Source: Beroe forskalii
Taxonomy: Eukaryota; Ctenophora; Nuda; Beroida; Beroidae
Assembly (NCBI GenBank): GCA_011033025.1
Contig: WFMF01000002.1
Location: 1,488,001-1,552,000 of the forward strand
Direction: 5' to 3'
DNA: 64,000 nucleotides
Position numbers and translations under genes: made by a program. The notes under the pieces were generated by a model, which did no database searches, was not told where the DNA came from, and was given only the letters and a program-made list of their open reading frames with translations. Shown one piece after another: positions 36,301-41,229 of the stretch. Numbering within the stretch: position 1 is the stretch's first letter; every line of letters starts with the position of its first letter.

Positions 36301-39208
36301 TCATCCCTTCTCTCCTTTTACTCACCCCTCCCCAGGGAATCAGGAGGGTGTTCGTTACTCATCCCTTCCCTCCTTTTACTCACCCCTCCCCAGGGGATCA
36401 GGAGGGTGTTCGTTACTCATCCCTTCTCTCCTTTTACTCACCCTCCCCAGGGAATAAGGAGAGTGTTTGTTACTCATCCCTTCTCTCCTTTTACTCACCC
36501 CTCCCCAGGGAATCAGGAGGGTGTTCGTTACTCATCCCTTCCCTCCTTTTACTCACCCCTCCCCCTTCACTCATCCCATCTCTCCTTTTACTCACCCCTC
36601 CCCAGGGAATCAGGAGGGTGTTTGTGAAGCGAGCTCACTGGGACTGGGACCACCCCCTCCTCAACTACTCTCCTCTGCGGTACGACGACTCCTCTACTCC
36701 GGATAAGAAACTCAGCGACATTGCGTGGAATGATGTGAATGAGGACGAGGTGGATGATCGGAGGAGTTATGAGGGGTGGTATGTCATTCGGAATCAACTG
36801 CCTCTCAACCCCTGCGGCAGAACAGGTGAAAAGTGGTCATTAATTTCATGAAACAATTATTATCTATTATTTTAATCGAGAGAGGTAGTTCAAGGTAGGA
36901 GCCTCCGCTCTCCCAGAAAATCTGACAAACTAGGAGTTGAAAAACCGCGATTTTTTGCAGGTGGTAGAAAAAAAAAGGTGTCTTCGTATTGCTACATTCT
37001 TCTATTTTGAATAAAGGCTTTAGATTTTTGTGGTTAACGCTCAAAGTTGGAAAAAGGGTCGCGTAAAACATGATCGAGTTTTAGATTTGAACATCAGTTG
37101 AGCGCGTTGCTATGGATACATGGGCTAGCGCGCGCAAAACTGCACGTGCATTTTCACGAAGAATCTGCCATTTCGTTGTTGTATATTTTGGAAACGTTTC
37201 CACTGTTGAAATTCATAATTTATACGTTCCCAATAGAATTTTCGAGTTCGGTAAAAAGTTTTGACCGAAGACTAACTTATCACCGTCGTAGGAGAAATGG
37301 TAAGAGTTGTTCCATTATGAAAATTAGCGGTAATTCTTTCAAGAAAACAATTCGATGGTTTGCTGCGAGAATTCGACGGAATGAGGAATTCAATTATTTA
37401 CTGAAGCTAGAAGTGGGTTATGAAAAGATAAAAATGCAAACAATTTTGATTTCAATGAGCTCGGATTCAAATTTGTTGCCCATCTATTCTCCTAATCTGA
37501 ACTTAAGATTAAAAACATTATTTTTGAGTTCTTCTATTATTTAACAGCTGTTTGTTCGATGTTAATATGCAATCGTAAAATTTGGTCTATATTTTCATTT
37601 ATTTTCAAAGCCCTTATGTGAATATTTCGTAATTTCGTTACGTTGCACCCCCACCCTCAGTAACAAAAAATTGCATCAATGACTAACTTAGTGTAAGATA
37701 TCACATTTGACACTTCCAAACTTAAAAAAACCGCAATTGTTCATTTTATTCCAATTTCATACGTTTCAATTGTTTTTGTCATTAATTTTCATAATTCAAT
37801 ATTATTATTTATGAAACTTGCGTTGTGGCTCATGAATTTTGAAAATACTGCGTACTTTAATGTCCATTTTTTAACTTTTCAAGCCTAAGAAACCAGGGTC
37901 CTGACTAGGGCAATTATATGCTGGCATGGTGGTGCCCTGTAGCCAGCATTGAAAGGGTCGGGTGTCGTGTGACCCAGAAGGCCCAACGGGCCTTCTAGTA
38001 AAGTTATAATTGAAATTTTGTTCAGCATTCGTAAGAATCGTAGGTGGCAACTTTTAGCGGATCTCTACCCCATTATTCAAGGTGTTTTAACAATGCTTTA
38101 CTGGATAATGGGTATATCTAATATCACACTGAATGGTTCCCCTCCCGTAGGACTGTCTGGTCGAGGGAAGCTACCCAAGTACGGTCCTAACTTCGTGTCC
38201 CTGCCCATCTTTACTCGGGTTGCTGAGGAGCAAGGAGTAAGGAATGTGCTGGAGATCCTGATGAGGACGGAGGGGGAGGAGACATTGTGTCTACCTCAAG
38301 TTAAATGTCCCAGAGATAACCCTCTACCGGAGGAGGTTAGTGTCTCGGATTGTGTGTCTCGCATTCACTGCGCTGGATTCAAATTGTCTGTTACTATCAT
38401 TCCAAATTATTTGAGGATGATTGTCTCATTAAGTAGTTTGATCCGATTATCGATGCTGTAGTTGTATGTTTCCTTTTCAATATCCAAATACGACCTCTTT
38501 CCTTTGTCTTCAGTTTTCACCTGTGTTTTAGCAATAACCCCCATCCCTTCCCCAGATACGGGAGATATTCTCCTCCTCTCTGATATTTGAGGACAGAGAG
38601 AAGGTTCTGAAGCGTATTTCCAAGATCTACAAGTCCGGTATAGTGCTGTACCAGGGATTCCTGGACAGCGAGTATAACACTGATAACAGCTGGTACGAGG
38701 GCACGGTCATCAGTTACCACGATGCTATCAACAACGCTTTCTCAGCTGTTACACTGCCTGATTCATCGCCCTACCGGTAACTTGTCTATACTTATATACT
38801 TTATGCTTTTATCAGACAGTATTTTTCACTCAGGACTCCGCCAGGTTAGCTATGATAACATAAACCTCCCCTACAACTGAACAACTCAATTGATCTAAGT
38901 AAATTCTGAATTCTCTAACTTGATATTACATGTCAAGTAACTAAGGTTACACATAACTTACGAGAACCAAATTAAGGTAAAATTTATCATCATTTCAAAA
39001 ATTTGATAGTATAAAGTACTAATGTGTAAACTTCAAACATTACAACATTATATTTTACCGGTGGTGTAAGGTAGAGAAGTGGAGTCAGGTGAAGAACCAG
39101 GAATTCCTACAGAAAGCATTCTTTGCTCGTTCAGGAGTAGAGCCCGCTGCTGCGGAGCACGAACATGAACATGTTAAACGCGAGCATTCTAAACAGGAGC
39201 ATTCCTAA
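879..39208 (+). CDS. TRPM2-like cation channel with NUDT9-H tail (18 exons visible, 5' end missing)
   Basis: The exons I place, from homology and phase, are 879-1001, 1346-1492, 3121-3338, 28324-28474, 28692-28812, 29020-29160, 29391-29608, 30585-31934, 32076-32210, 32460-32724, 33345-33480, 34063-34207, 34434-34676, 34815-35093, 36606-36825, 38151-38335, 38556-38776 and 39061-39208 (stop TAA 39206-39208). They sum to 4446 nt, an open frame of 1481 residues. Domain order is SLOG, TRPM homology repeats, six membrane helices with pore, TRP helix, coiled coil, linker and NUDT9-like domain. That order is diagnostic of TRPM2, a plasma-membrane calcium-permeable channel gated by ADP-ribose in known members. 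Roughly 200 N-terminal residues are expected left of the window. The third intron is about 25 kb and carries nested genes. Two 3' splice sites (28692 and 39061) lack AG. Alternative reading: exons 1-3 could belong to a separate truncated paralogue, but phase and protein continuity favour one gene. Confidence 0.88.
1795..2335. repeat. Large imperfect foldback in TRPM intron 2
   Basis: The left end (TTTCTGATAGAGAAGAACGC, TTAGCTACCAGTAGATTTTT) is matched in reverse complement at the right end (TTTCTGATAGAGCAGAATGC, CAGCTAACAGTAGGTTTTT). Similarity continues inward (GCCGAAGTTATGAAATTTTC against GCCGAAATTTTGTTTTCG). It is a diverged ~530-bp foldback element without coding capacity. Confidence 0.65.
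3339..3600 (+). repeat. GTGAGTG-rich degenerate repeat starting at the TRPM exon 3 donor
   Basis: From the donor of TRPM exon 3 the intron begins GTGAGTGAATTGTGGGAGTG and continues about 250 bp as an imperfect repeat of GTGAGTG, GTGGGAGTGGGTT and GTGAATTG. Several further perfect GTGAGT donor matches follow within the first 100 bases. An antisense open frame over this stretch is a product of the low-complexity sequence. Confidence 0.8.
4248..4332. repeat. Perfect 23-bp inverted repeat at the end of the nested gene
   Basis: Arms 4248-4270 and 4310-4332 are perfect complements (TATGAGGTACAAAGTAAAAC plus TGC), with a 39-nt spacer. The distal arm overlaps the stop codon of the - strand gene (4330-4328), so the mRNA could fold here. 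Confidence 0.85.
4328..10168 (-). CDS. Secreted multidomain protein (PLAT-like? / sushi-like / SRCR-like), 9 exons, nested in the TRPM intron
   Basis: Exons on the - strand are 10168-10084, 9875-9783, 8459-8310, 6154-5804, 5678-5496, 5257-5071, 4969-4905, 4812-4435 and 4380-4328. All have GT-AG sites and matching phases, giving 514 residues. The start ATG at 10168 is followed by a signal peptide (ALKLAVLWSLLLVV). Exons 2-3 (YDVAITIS, VTIIGNRGNTGP, GTTVTFLFSSDA, MGGDGHSF) resemble a PLAT/LH2 sheet, a weak call. Exon 5 has a four-Cys sushi/CCP-like pattern (NCGPGSYL, THCILDDFYYPIIPC). Exon 6 has an ephrin-receptor-like Cys motif (CIAGTYSSNEMSTCEEC). Exon 8 looks SRCR-like (HDGGLVYGEWLTQPTASFVC, ESLGF). 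The protein stops after SSL, at the edge of a hairpin. I see no transmembrane segment, so secretion is inferred. Exon 4's acceptor is the last of a tandem array. Confidence 0.78.
6155..6640 (-). repeat. 40-bp minisatellite of 3' splice sites before exon 4 of the nested gene
   Basis: About 12 tandem 40-bp units. On the gene's strand each reads CATACTCAAACCAAACATCC, CTGCAG, then ACATCACCTG. The last ten bases are the start of exon 4 of the - strand gene, and the copy nearest the exon is the functional-looking acceptor (with CCCCGCAG). Every unit therefore carries an AG acceptor and exon start. The 40-bp period is 1 modulo 3 and the consensus has no stop in any frame. Diverged copies continue at 7310-7480, beyond an inserted element. 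Confidence 0.92.
6668..7304. mobile_element. Inverted-repeat DNA element (MITE) inserted in the 40-bp array
   Basis: Terminal inverted repeats of about 26 bp: left AAGGGGCGGGGGACGCGCTT and right, reverse complement, AAGGGGCGGGCAACGCACTT, both followed by TATAGGC. The interior has repeated GGGGCCTAAAAGAGCC motifs near both ends and a nested palindrome (7080-7224). No coding capacity was seen and the target duplication is unclear (TA or TAA possible). Confidence 0.75.
7080..7224. mobile_element. Small palindromic foldback element
   Basis: The left arm CGCGTCGATCGAATGGACTG followed by ATCAAATG is matched by the right arm in reverse complement with few mismatches. Total length is about 145 bp. 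It looks like a foldback MITE nested in the larger element. Confidence 0.65.
7306..7480. repeat. Diverged continuation of the 40-bp array
   Basis: Three to four units of AAACAGGCGATGTCTGGGGTG followed by TTTGGTTTGGTTTGAGTGTAG are older relatives of the 6155-6640 units. The array was once continuous and was split by the inverted-repeat element at 6668-7304. Confidence 0.8.
8713..8899. repeat. Perfect 82-bp inverted repeat with 23-nt loop
   Basis: Arms 8713-8794 and 8818-8899 are identical reverse complements over 82 bp with no mismatch seen. It lies in the intron between exons 2 and 3 of the nested - strand gene. An RNA copy would form a long perfect hairpin. It may be a very young foldback element. 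Confidence 0.92.
9030..9132. repeat. Imperfect inverted repeat in the nested-gene intron
   Basis: The left half (TACTACACACCATATCGGTG, TGGATTT) and right half (AAATCCACACCTCTATAGTG, TGTCGTA) are complementary with a few mismatches. It is a small foldback element of about 100 bp. Confidence 0.6.
9433..9473. repeat. Short near-perfect hairpin
   Basis: TTTCCATGTTCCATCTTAA is followed directly by its reverse complement. The stem is about 19 bp with almost no loop. Confidence 0.8.
10169..11529. other. Intronic stretch without a supportable gene
   Basis: This lies upstream of the nested - strand gene and probably includes its promoter, although I see no clear TATA box. A short duplicated GGACCTAAGGCGGA motif occurs at about 11453-11496. 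Open frames at 10844-11098 and 11290-11616 show no recognisable domain. Confidence 0.4.
11530..14146. mobile_element. 2.6-kb non-autonomous DNA transposon, CGGGGG termini
   Basis: Termini CGGGGGATATCAGTGAGTAA(G) at the left and its perfect reverse complement at the right (14126-14146). The flanks are a direct repeat GTTTGAA (11523-11529 and 14147-14153), a 7-bp target duplication. Subterminal TTACTCAC words recur. The interior holds many palindromic TTGCTCGAGCAA and CTGTCTAGA words (11560-12060) and a second inverted-repeat block (about 12600-13075, ATTAAGAAACTTTTTT). No transposase frame was seen. Confidence 0.85.
12596..13078. mobile_element. Nested inverted-repeat block with AATTAAGAAAC repeats
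   Basis: The left end (AAGAAATTAAGGAAGCAGCA, AATTAAGAAAC) and the right end (GTTTCTTAATTAACTGCTTT, CTTAATTTC) are complementary. ATTAAGAAACTTTTTT recurs four times. It probably is a separate MITE nested in the 2.6-kb element. Confidence 0.6.
14155..16172. other. Noncoding with a (CTC)n tract and a GC-richer island
   Basis: A CTC microsatellite lies at about 14832-14862. Positions 14880-15470 are noticeably GC-richer with open frames on both strands, but I find no domain, signal peptide or splice-consistent exon. It may be a decayed insertion of unknown type. Confidence 0.4.
16173..17106 (-). pseudogene. Intronless rhodopsin-class GPCR with two frame breaks
   Basis: Reading from an ATG at 17106, the protein shows an N-terminal tail, TM1 with SLVGNTF, TM2 (LIQHLAVVDSLYMIVHAGLA), an ECL1 Trp and TM3 Cys (KKWVLGDFMC), TM3 (TYVTAIGSMHLICGL), TM4 (VVCVWVWAVTVNAVTWG), TM5, TM6 with SWLPY, and TM7 with CNPVIYY, ending in KKPIQSHLHSVTMS. 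All seven helices are present. The DRY motif is replaced by NVNKM (LICGLNVNKMLALKYP). The frame changes twice, near 16940 (after AVRL) and near 16820 (after FMC), each consistent with one missing base. It is either a recent pseudogene or an intact gene with assembly indels; the otherwise perfect helices favour the latter or very recent decay. The ligand is unknown; the family resemblance is to peptide/amine class A receptors. Confidence 0.8.
17335..19931. mobile_element. 2.6-kb inverted-repeat element with AACGTTT-rich ends
   Basis: Left terminus CCCAGCCGGCCAAAAAGCGT and right terminus, reverse complement, CCCAGCCGGCACAAAGAAAC. Both ends carry hundreds of bases of palindromic subterminal words (AAACGTTTATTAAACGTTT type: 17350-17600 and 19630-19920). 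The interior (17620-19600) includes open frames of 110 and 104 residues at 18928-19260 and 19151-19465 that I do not recognise. No clear target duplication was seen. Confidence 0.78.
18787..18896. repeat. 22-bp perfect inverted repeat inside the 2.6-kb element
   Basis: Arms 18787-18808 and 18875-18896 (GACGGTTGGTCTAGTAACCC then CC) are perfect complements, and the sequence between is partly complementary too. It is a foldback of about 110 bp. Confidence 0.85.
20524..20690. mobile_element. 167-bp MITE with 9-bp target duplication
   Basis: Inverted termini TTCACATATTACGTAATCA (left) and TGATTACGTAATATGTGAA (right), flanked by a perfect 9-bp direct repeat TATTGAGTA (20515-20523 and 20691-20699). 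There is no coding content. A diverged relative without a clear right end seems to start near 57266 (GGGATCGTTC). Confidence 0.88.
21952..22515 (+). CDS. Small Cys-rich protein with signal peptide and GPI-type C-terminus
   Basis: An intronless open frame of 187 residues starts with a clear signal peptide (KITFFLIIFGVINIHVIA) and ends with a small-residue linker plus hydrophobic tail (SGAGPTGVNKVVVMVFLILL), as in GPI-anchored precursors or a single-pass membrane protein. Between them are about eight cysteines (QCYHDY, KICEENEDCFYF, AQCLPDG, ECEEW, LTCGGVAVCSGAECV), so a disulfide-bonded ectodomain is likely. Spacing is only loosely Ly6/uPAR-like and I do not recognise the family. Codon use and composition are clearly coding, unlike the flanks. 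A possible polyadenylation signal AATAAA lies at 22764. It sits in the same orientation as TRPM, inside its big intron. Confidence 0.75.
   Translation: MRKITFFLIIFGVINIHVIASVDEREQCYHDYKITALAGDTADQMSLLTPAEKTISSNTVKICEENEDCFYFTLTGTASVIIKEDLDSRPVSEDSEMSARAAQCLPDGTTQVTPAECEEWVARVQQGFQGNAMLRDKVSGMELTCGGVAVCSGAECVSEDDMVSGAGPTGVNKVVVMVFLILLVMLD
22516..24139. other. Intronic stretch, nothing coding seen
   Basis: AT-rich sequence downstream of the small GPI-type gene, with a likely AATAAA at 22764-22769. No exon, tRNA or clear transposon boundary was found. Confidence 0.4.
24140..24960 (+). mobile_element. Decayed retroelement fragment (C-terminal reverse-transcriptase region)
   Basis: About 24147-24520 translates to stretches such as NVNYLDLNISI, VSVYNKTDDFNFSVV, SNIPLEVGHNVFYSQILRYA and LIERGYSNSNLVDIIK. 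These resemble the C-terminal part of a widespread invertebrate reverse-transcriptase family (YLDL.I..., YDKTDDFNF, SNIP...YSQ..R motifs). It is an old, broken, 5'-truncated copy. I cannot fix the class. The GC-richer stretch to about 24960 may be its 3' region. Confidence 0.6.
25230..25459. repeat. Foldback with telomere-like TTAGGG/CCCTAA arms
   Basis: The outer ends are complementary (GGCGCC...GAATTCAAACAGTCCTA and TAGGACTGCATTTATTCATT, GGCGCC). The centre reads GGGTTAGGGTTTGGGTTTCA and onward, then AACCCCAACCCTAACAC. G-rich telomere-type repeats on the left therefore meet C-rich ones on the right, about 110 bp in total and degenerate. Confidence 0.7.
25460..28140. other. Intronic stretch, no gene seen
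   Basis: Apart from the hairpin at 26903-26945 I see only AT-rich unique sequence. The 131-codon open frame at 26307-26702 has no signal, domain or coding-like composition. Confidence 0.4.
26903..26945. repeat. 17-bp perfect hairpin
   Basis: GTTTCATTTCAAACAGC (26903-26919) and its exact complement (26929-26945) are separated by 9 nt. It lies in the large TRPM intron with no gene attached. Confidence 0.85.
28141..28323 (+). promoter_or_regulatory. Very long pyrimidine tract before the TRPM exon 4 acceptor
   Basis: About 180 nt of almost pure C/T (TCTCCTCATCCCTCTCCCAT and onward, ending CCTTTCTCAG) precede the exon. This is much longer than an ordinary polypyrimidine tract and closes the 25-kb intron. 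Confidence 0.7.
28324..29608 (+). CDS. TRPM exons 4-7: TRPM homology region
   Basis: Exons 28324-28474, 28692-28812, 29020-29160 and 29391-29608 encode the helical TRPM homology region between SLOG and the membrane part. Matching segments are DHL|ITIWRSGRGEELDKSILKG (human TRPM2 QLLTVFREGKDGQQDVDVAIL), KRQLELAIQWERLDIAEEYI (QLKLAVAWNRVDIARSEI) and the block from IRHKKVSFIRNLLD to IKSFL (ISNKPEFVKLFLE to LKEFV). Exon 4 begins with one base that completes a GGC codon left open by exon 3, across a 25-kb intron. Exon 7 uses the AG at 29389-29390, not the more upstream CAG, because only that choice keeps the frame with exon 6. The acceptor of exon 5 is anomalous: homology and frame place its start at 28692, right after CCCTG, with no AG available. 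Confidence 0.85.
30585..31934 (+). CDS. TRPM exon 8: long exon, homology region to helix S4/S5
   Basis: A single 1350-nt exon (450 codons, phase 0 at both ends) runs from tctcccctcag|GTTGTG to GGACCAAAG|gttgct. It has an acidic/Gln-rich linker, then helical repeats, the pre-S1 segment (IAHPAVQMYIDAQWTGWL) and hydrophobic helices. S1 is around LRILASLLCPLLASF, S2 around YKAPVVKFYIYMVVYMAFLF, S3 around QQFVYLWVFCSIPLEIRQIY, S4 around NDVACMILILLGLIF and S4/S5 around FSMAFILYAMRICQALQI. It ends with LGPK, exactly as in human TRPM2 (SKTLGPK). Having nearly the whole cytosolic-to-membrane core in one exon, while every flanking exon is 120-280 nt, is noticeable and may reflect intron loss. Confidence 0.92.
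32076..32724 (+). CDS. TRPM exons 9-10: S5, pore loop and S6
   Basis: Exon 32076-32210 encodes S5 (DLTFFILLVAIFLIGYGVS). Exon 32460-32724 encodes the pore helix, filter and S6. The filter region reads NLFGEFGDDYIEE where human TRPM2 has IFGQIPGYIDG. It keeps the F-G-acidic/polar start and adds extra acidic residues, which would suit a cation-selective pore. The outer loop has four cysteines (YCHYAYGEQDERC, YTCAEDT and ICVF), which could form disulfides as in TRPM2. S6 reads IVKILLAVYMMLAAVLMLNL, followed by LVA, and continues into the TRP helix in the next exon (phase 1). Both splice sites of both exons are canonical. Confidence 0.9.
33345..35093 (+). CDS. TRPM exons 11-14: TRP helix, coiled coil and linker
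   Basis: Exons are 33345-33480, 34063-34207, 34434-34676 and 34815-35093. Exon 11 gives VFSSTYESIQDRSATLWKRQ, the TRP helix (FNYTFQQVQEHTDQIWKFQR in TRPM2). Exon 12 starts at 34063, after the second of two possible AGs, because the upstream one breaks the frame. It has a basic, Cys-rich stretch (VRKTCGCCKE). Exon 13 has heptad-like spacing (DVKKLLSDVEDANKRLKNFE), the expected C-terminal tetramerising coiled coil. Exon 14 is a disordered Pro/Ser-rich linker with acidic IDDILGDL and basic patches, ending at KPDYPGNA just before the NUDT9-like domain. All four exons splice in compatible phases (2, 0, 0, 0). Confidence 0.86.
33759..33799 (+). ncRNA. tRNA-Tyr-like 5' half (fragment)
   Basis: TTCATAGCTCAGTGCTTAGA, GC, then GTGGACTGTAAATTC matches the D-arm/box A and a GTA anticodon loop (CTGTAAA) of tRNA-Tyr. 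No matching 3' half with a T-arm follows, so this is a fragment or the head of a tRNA-derived SINE. It lies in TRPM intron 11. Confidence 0.45.
35710..36605 (+). repeat. 58-bp minisatellite built from a 3' splice site plus exon start
   Basis: About 15 tandem copies of a 58-bp unit lie directly against TRPM exon 15. Each unit holds GGAATCAGGAGGGTGTT, which is the first codons of the exon (G-I-R-R-V-F), then a pyrimidine tract (CATCCCTTCTCTCC, TTTTACTCACCCCTCCCC) and AG. The last copy is the real acceptor, after which the exon departs from the repeat at GTGAAGCG. Some units are shortened (around 35990 and 36560) or carry ATAAGGAGAG or GTATC variants. The period is 1 modulo 3 and no stop occurs in any of the three frames, so a 332-codon open frame exists here by repetition alone. 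Confidence 0.93.
36606..39208 (+). CDS. TRPM exons 15-18: NUDT9-homology domain and C-terminus
   Basis: Exons are 36606-36825, 38151-38335, 38556-38776 and 39061-39208. Diagnostic matches are DDRRSYEGWYVIRNQLPLNP followed by CGRTG (human DRRSFHGPYTVQAGLPLNPMGRTG), LSGRGKLPKYGPN, and YQGFLDSEYNTDNSWYEG (YKGYMDDPRNTDNAWIET). The Nudix-box region reads LCLPQVKCPRDNPLPEEIRE and then IFSSS. The LPGG glycines and the catalytic REFxEE acids are not conserved, so hydrolase activity is unlikely and a pure ligand-sensor role is favoured. This is inferred from sequence only. The last exon starts in frame at GTGGTGTAAG without an AG acceptor. The C-terminus is His/Glu-rich (AAAEHEHEHVKREHSKQEHS) and stops where the coding repeat changes from a 15-bp to a 16-bp unit. 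Confidence 0.87.
36826..38150. other. TRPM intron 15, no gene seen
   Basis: Contains a 148-codon open frame at 37098-37544 that has no recognisable domain and AT-rich, noncoding-like codon use. Nothing else is supportable. Confidence 0.4.
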
Positions 39209-39540
39209 ACAGGAGCATTCCTAAACAGGAGCATTCCTAACAGGAGCATTCCTAAACAGGAGCATTCCTAAACAGGAGCATTCCTAAACAGGAGCATACC
39301 TAAACAGGAGCATTCCTAACAGGAGCATTCCTAAACAGGAGCATTCCTAAACAGGAGCATTCTAAACAGGAGCATTCCTAAACAGGAGCATTCCTAAACA
39401 GGAGCATTCTAAACTGGAGCATTCCTAAACAGGAGCATTCCTAAACAGGAGCATTCTAAACAGGAGCATTCCTAAACAGGAGCATTCCTAACAGGAGCAT
39501 TCCTAAACAGGAGCATTCTAAACAGGAGCATTCCTAAACA
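39170..39540 (+). repeat. 15/16-bp minisatellite at the 3' end of the TRPM coding sequence
   Basis: Over 20 tandem copies of AAACAGGAGCATTC(C)T start inside the last TRPM exon. The first 15-bp copies read in frame as KQEHS. The first 16-bp copy (extra C) gives TCC TAA and ends the protein at 39208. The rest of the array, a mix of 14-, 15- and 16-bp units, forms the proximal 3' UTR. It ends near AAACATGAACAATTC, and a LINE tail is inserted 25 bp later. Confidence 0.92.
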
Positions 39541-39565
39541 TGAACAATTCGGTCCTGAACACTGG

Positions 39566-39647
39566 AAACAGGGACTTCCCAGCGGGAGGTCCCGTGCTGA
39601 GGACTCTGTTTGGATCTTTTGTTGATCCATCCCCCGTTTAGTAGTAG
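39566..39647 (+). mobile_element. 5'-truncated LINE 3' tail (~80 bp)
   Basis: ACAGGGACTTCCCAGCGGGA through to CCCCCGTTTAGTAGTAG matches the 3' end of the full LINE at 52449-52530 almost base for base. It is flanked by a short direct repeat AACACT (39558-39563 and 39648-39653). It is inserted 25 bp after the coding-end minisatellite, within the probable TRPM 3' UTR. Confidence 0.88.
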
Positions 39648-39776
39648 AACACTTGCTAAAATACGGGGACTACATGGCTAACTAACTCTATTAAAGTGCA
39701 TGTGGAAAATGGTGTCAGCGATATAATTACAGTTCAGCTTTGGCGTCAGTACACGATGGCGTCAGTACCATGCCAA

Positions 39777-39803
39777 AATAAAAATTCATTCATCCAAAAT
39801 AAA
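39777..39803 (+). promoter_or_regulatory. Possible polyadenylation signals of the TRPM gene
   Basis: AATAAA occurs at 39777-39782 and again about 20 bases later, some 570 bases after the TRPM stop codon. This is position-based only. Confidence 0.35.
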
Positions 39804-40284
39804 AAAGTAACATTTATCTCAAGTCTCAACTAAGTCAAATTTTACTCAATGTAGATGAAACTTTCGTAGAGTTGGATCAATCAAATTCATTTAAAATGTA
39901 GATTTTTCTGGTAAAAATACCTTCAAATCTTCCGAAATTTTCATAAAATGTGGATGTCCGCATTTGGCAAAACACTCTCTCCCTCTCATTGCGGACGTCA
40001 TTCATGGACGACCGGCCGTTAAATACTGACATAAGCAATGTTGTTGTACTGATCGACACCAATTTCTGATTGAATTCTGATTGATTATTACAAATACGTT
40101 TCTATACTTACTATGTTTTTTGGGTGTACGATATTTGATCACAGGATACTTAATCTCCCTTTTTTAACCTTAACCTTTGCTCGGACTCGAAATATTGTGA
40201 GATAAAGTTTATTGAGATAAAATTTCGTACGATTTTAAGTCCGTTCCTCTGTTTTATCAATACCATGCAAACGTTGCATCTTAT

Positions 40285-40482
40285 CAGGGGGCTGGCAAGC
40301 TCCCCGCGGCGGCCCGAGGGCGAGCATTGGACGGCGACCCTAACACTAACAGTGCGAGGACCGAAGATACGACTGCGAGCCCAAGGACCCGAAGAATCCG
40401 AGGGTGGACTCGTTACAGCCGATTTTATCTAGTCCGAGGGCCCGAGGACGAGTTTTTGTTACTTCGCTTGCCAGCTCCCAAA
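40285..40482. repeat. GC-rich element with GCTGGCAAGC ends
   Basis: GGGGGCTGGCAAGCTCC at the left and GCTTGCCAGCTCCC at the right are inverted. The interior is GC-rich with repeated GGCCCGAGG/CCGAGG words, unlike the flanks. It is probably a short MITE. Confidence 0.55.
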
Positions 40483-41081
40483 AGGCGTAGTGCCTTTTTG
40501 ACAGTAGCTCCTTTGACTCAGTGAATTTGAAAAGAAGAAAAATAGAGCTTGCGAAAAATGTTCTTGAAAAGATCGTTTGTCATAAGGATGACGTTTTAGT
40601 GACATAACAAATCCAAGAATTTCAACGTTTTTTTCTAATTTGCATTTTTCTAGTTCTAGGTTCGATACATGAAAAGTTCGAGTTCTAGGTTTAATTTTAC
40701 ATGAAAAGTTCGAGATACTGATAGCAAGAAATGTTCATTGTTCATATTAACTCCGATATCAAATTTAATTCTCTTTTTTTATTTTTTAATGATGTAAAAC
40801 TGCCGCGGACCAACACAACCAAATCCTTTTGGTTTTGGGTTATAAAATGAATTATATATTATATTTGTACATGGTCGGTTTTTCTTTTTAGCTGTTAATG
40901 AAATACTTATTCCACTCACTTAACATCGTGTTTTATTTTTCAATGACAATTTTCGTAGGATTTTACCGGTGTCCCTGAGCCCAACGTTCCACATTTGGAC
41001 GGTCAAATTTCCCTAGTCAGAAGATACAAACAGGCAACGTCCATCGATAACAATTTTAATTGGTTTGTTTCAGGTTAAATT

Positions 41082-41229
41082 GGGGCCATCCATAAAGGAC
41101 GTCTGCAAAATTTCGGCCATTCTAGTCCCCTCCCCTCGTCCGCATTCCATTTTCCTTCCCCTCTATGTCCACAAACGCCTGCATTGGCCAGACTTCCCCT
41201 CATTTCGGAAGTCCTTTATGGATGGCCCC
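41082..41229. mobile_element. 148-bp MITE with GGGGCCATCCATAAAGGAC ends
   Basis: Left GGGGCCATCCATAAAGGAC and right GTCCTTTATGGATGGCCCC are inverted repeats with at most one interruption, enclosing about 105 bp of noncoding sequence. Termini of this type are widespread among invertebrate MITEs. No clean target duplication was seen. Confidence 0.85.

Noticed and set aside
35629-36851. Long overlapping open frames (332, 263 and 183 codons) as a Pro/Ser-rich protein gene
   Set aside because: They are a consequence of the stop-free 58-bp repeat being read in three frames; the only supported coding part is the exon from 36606.
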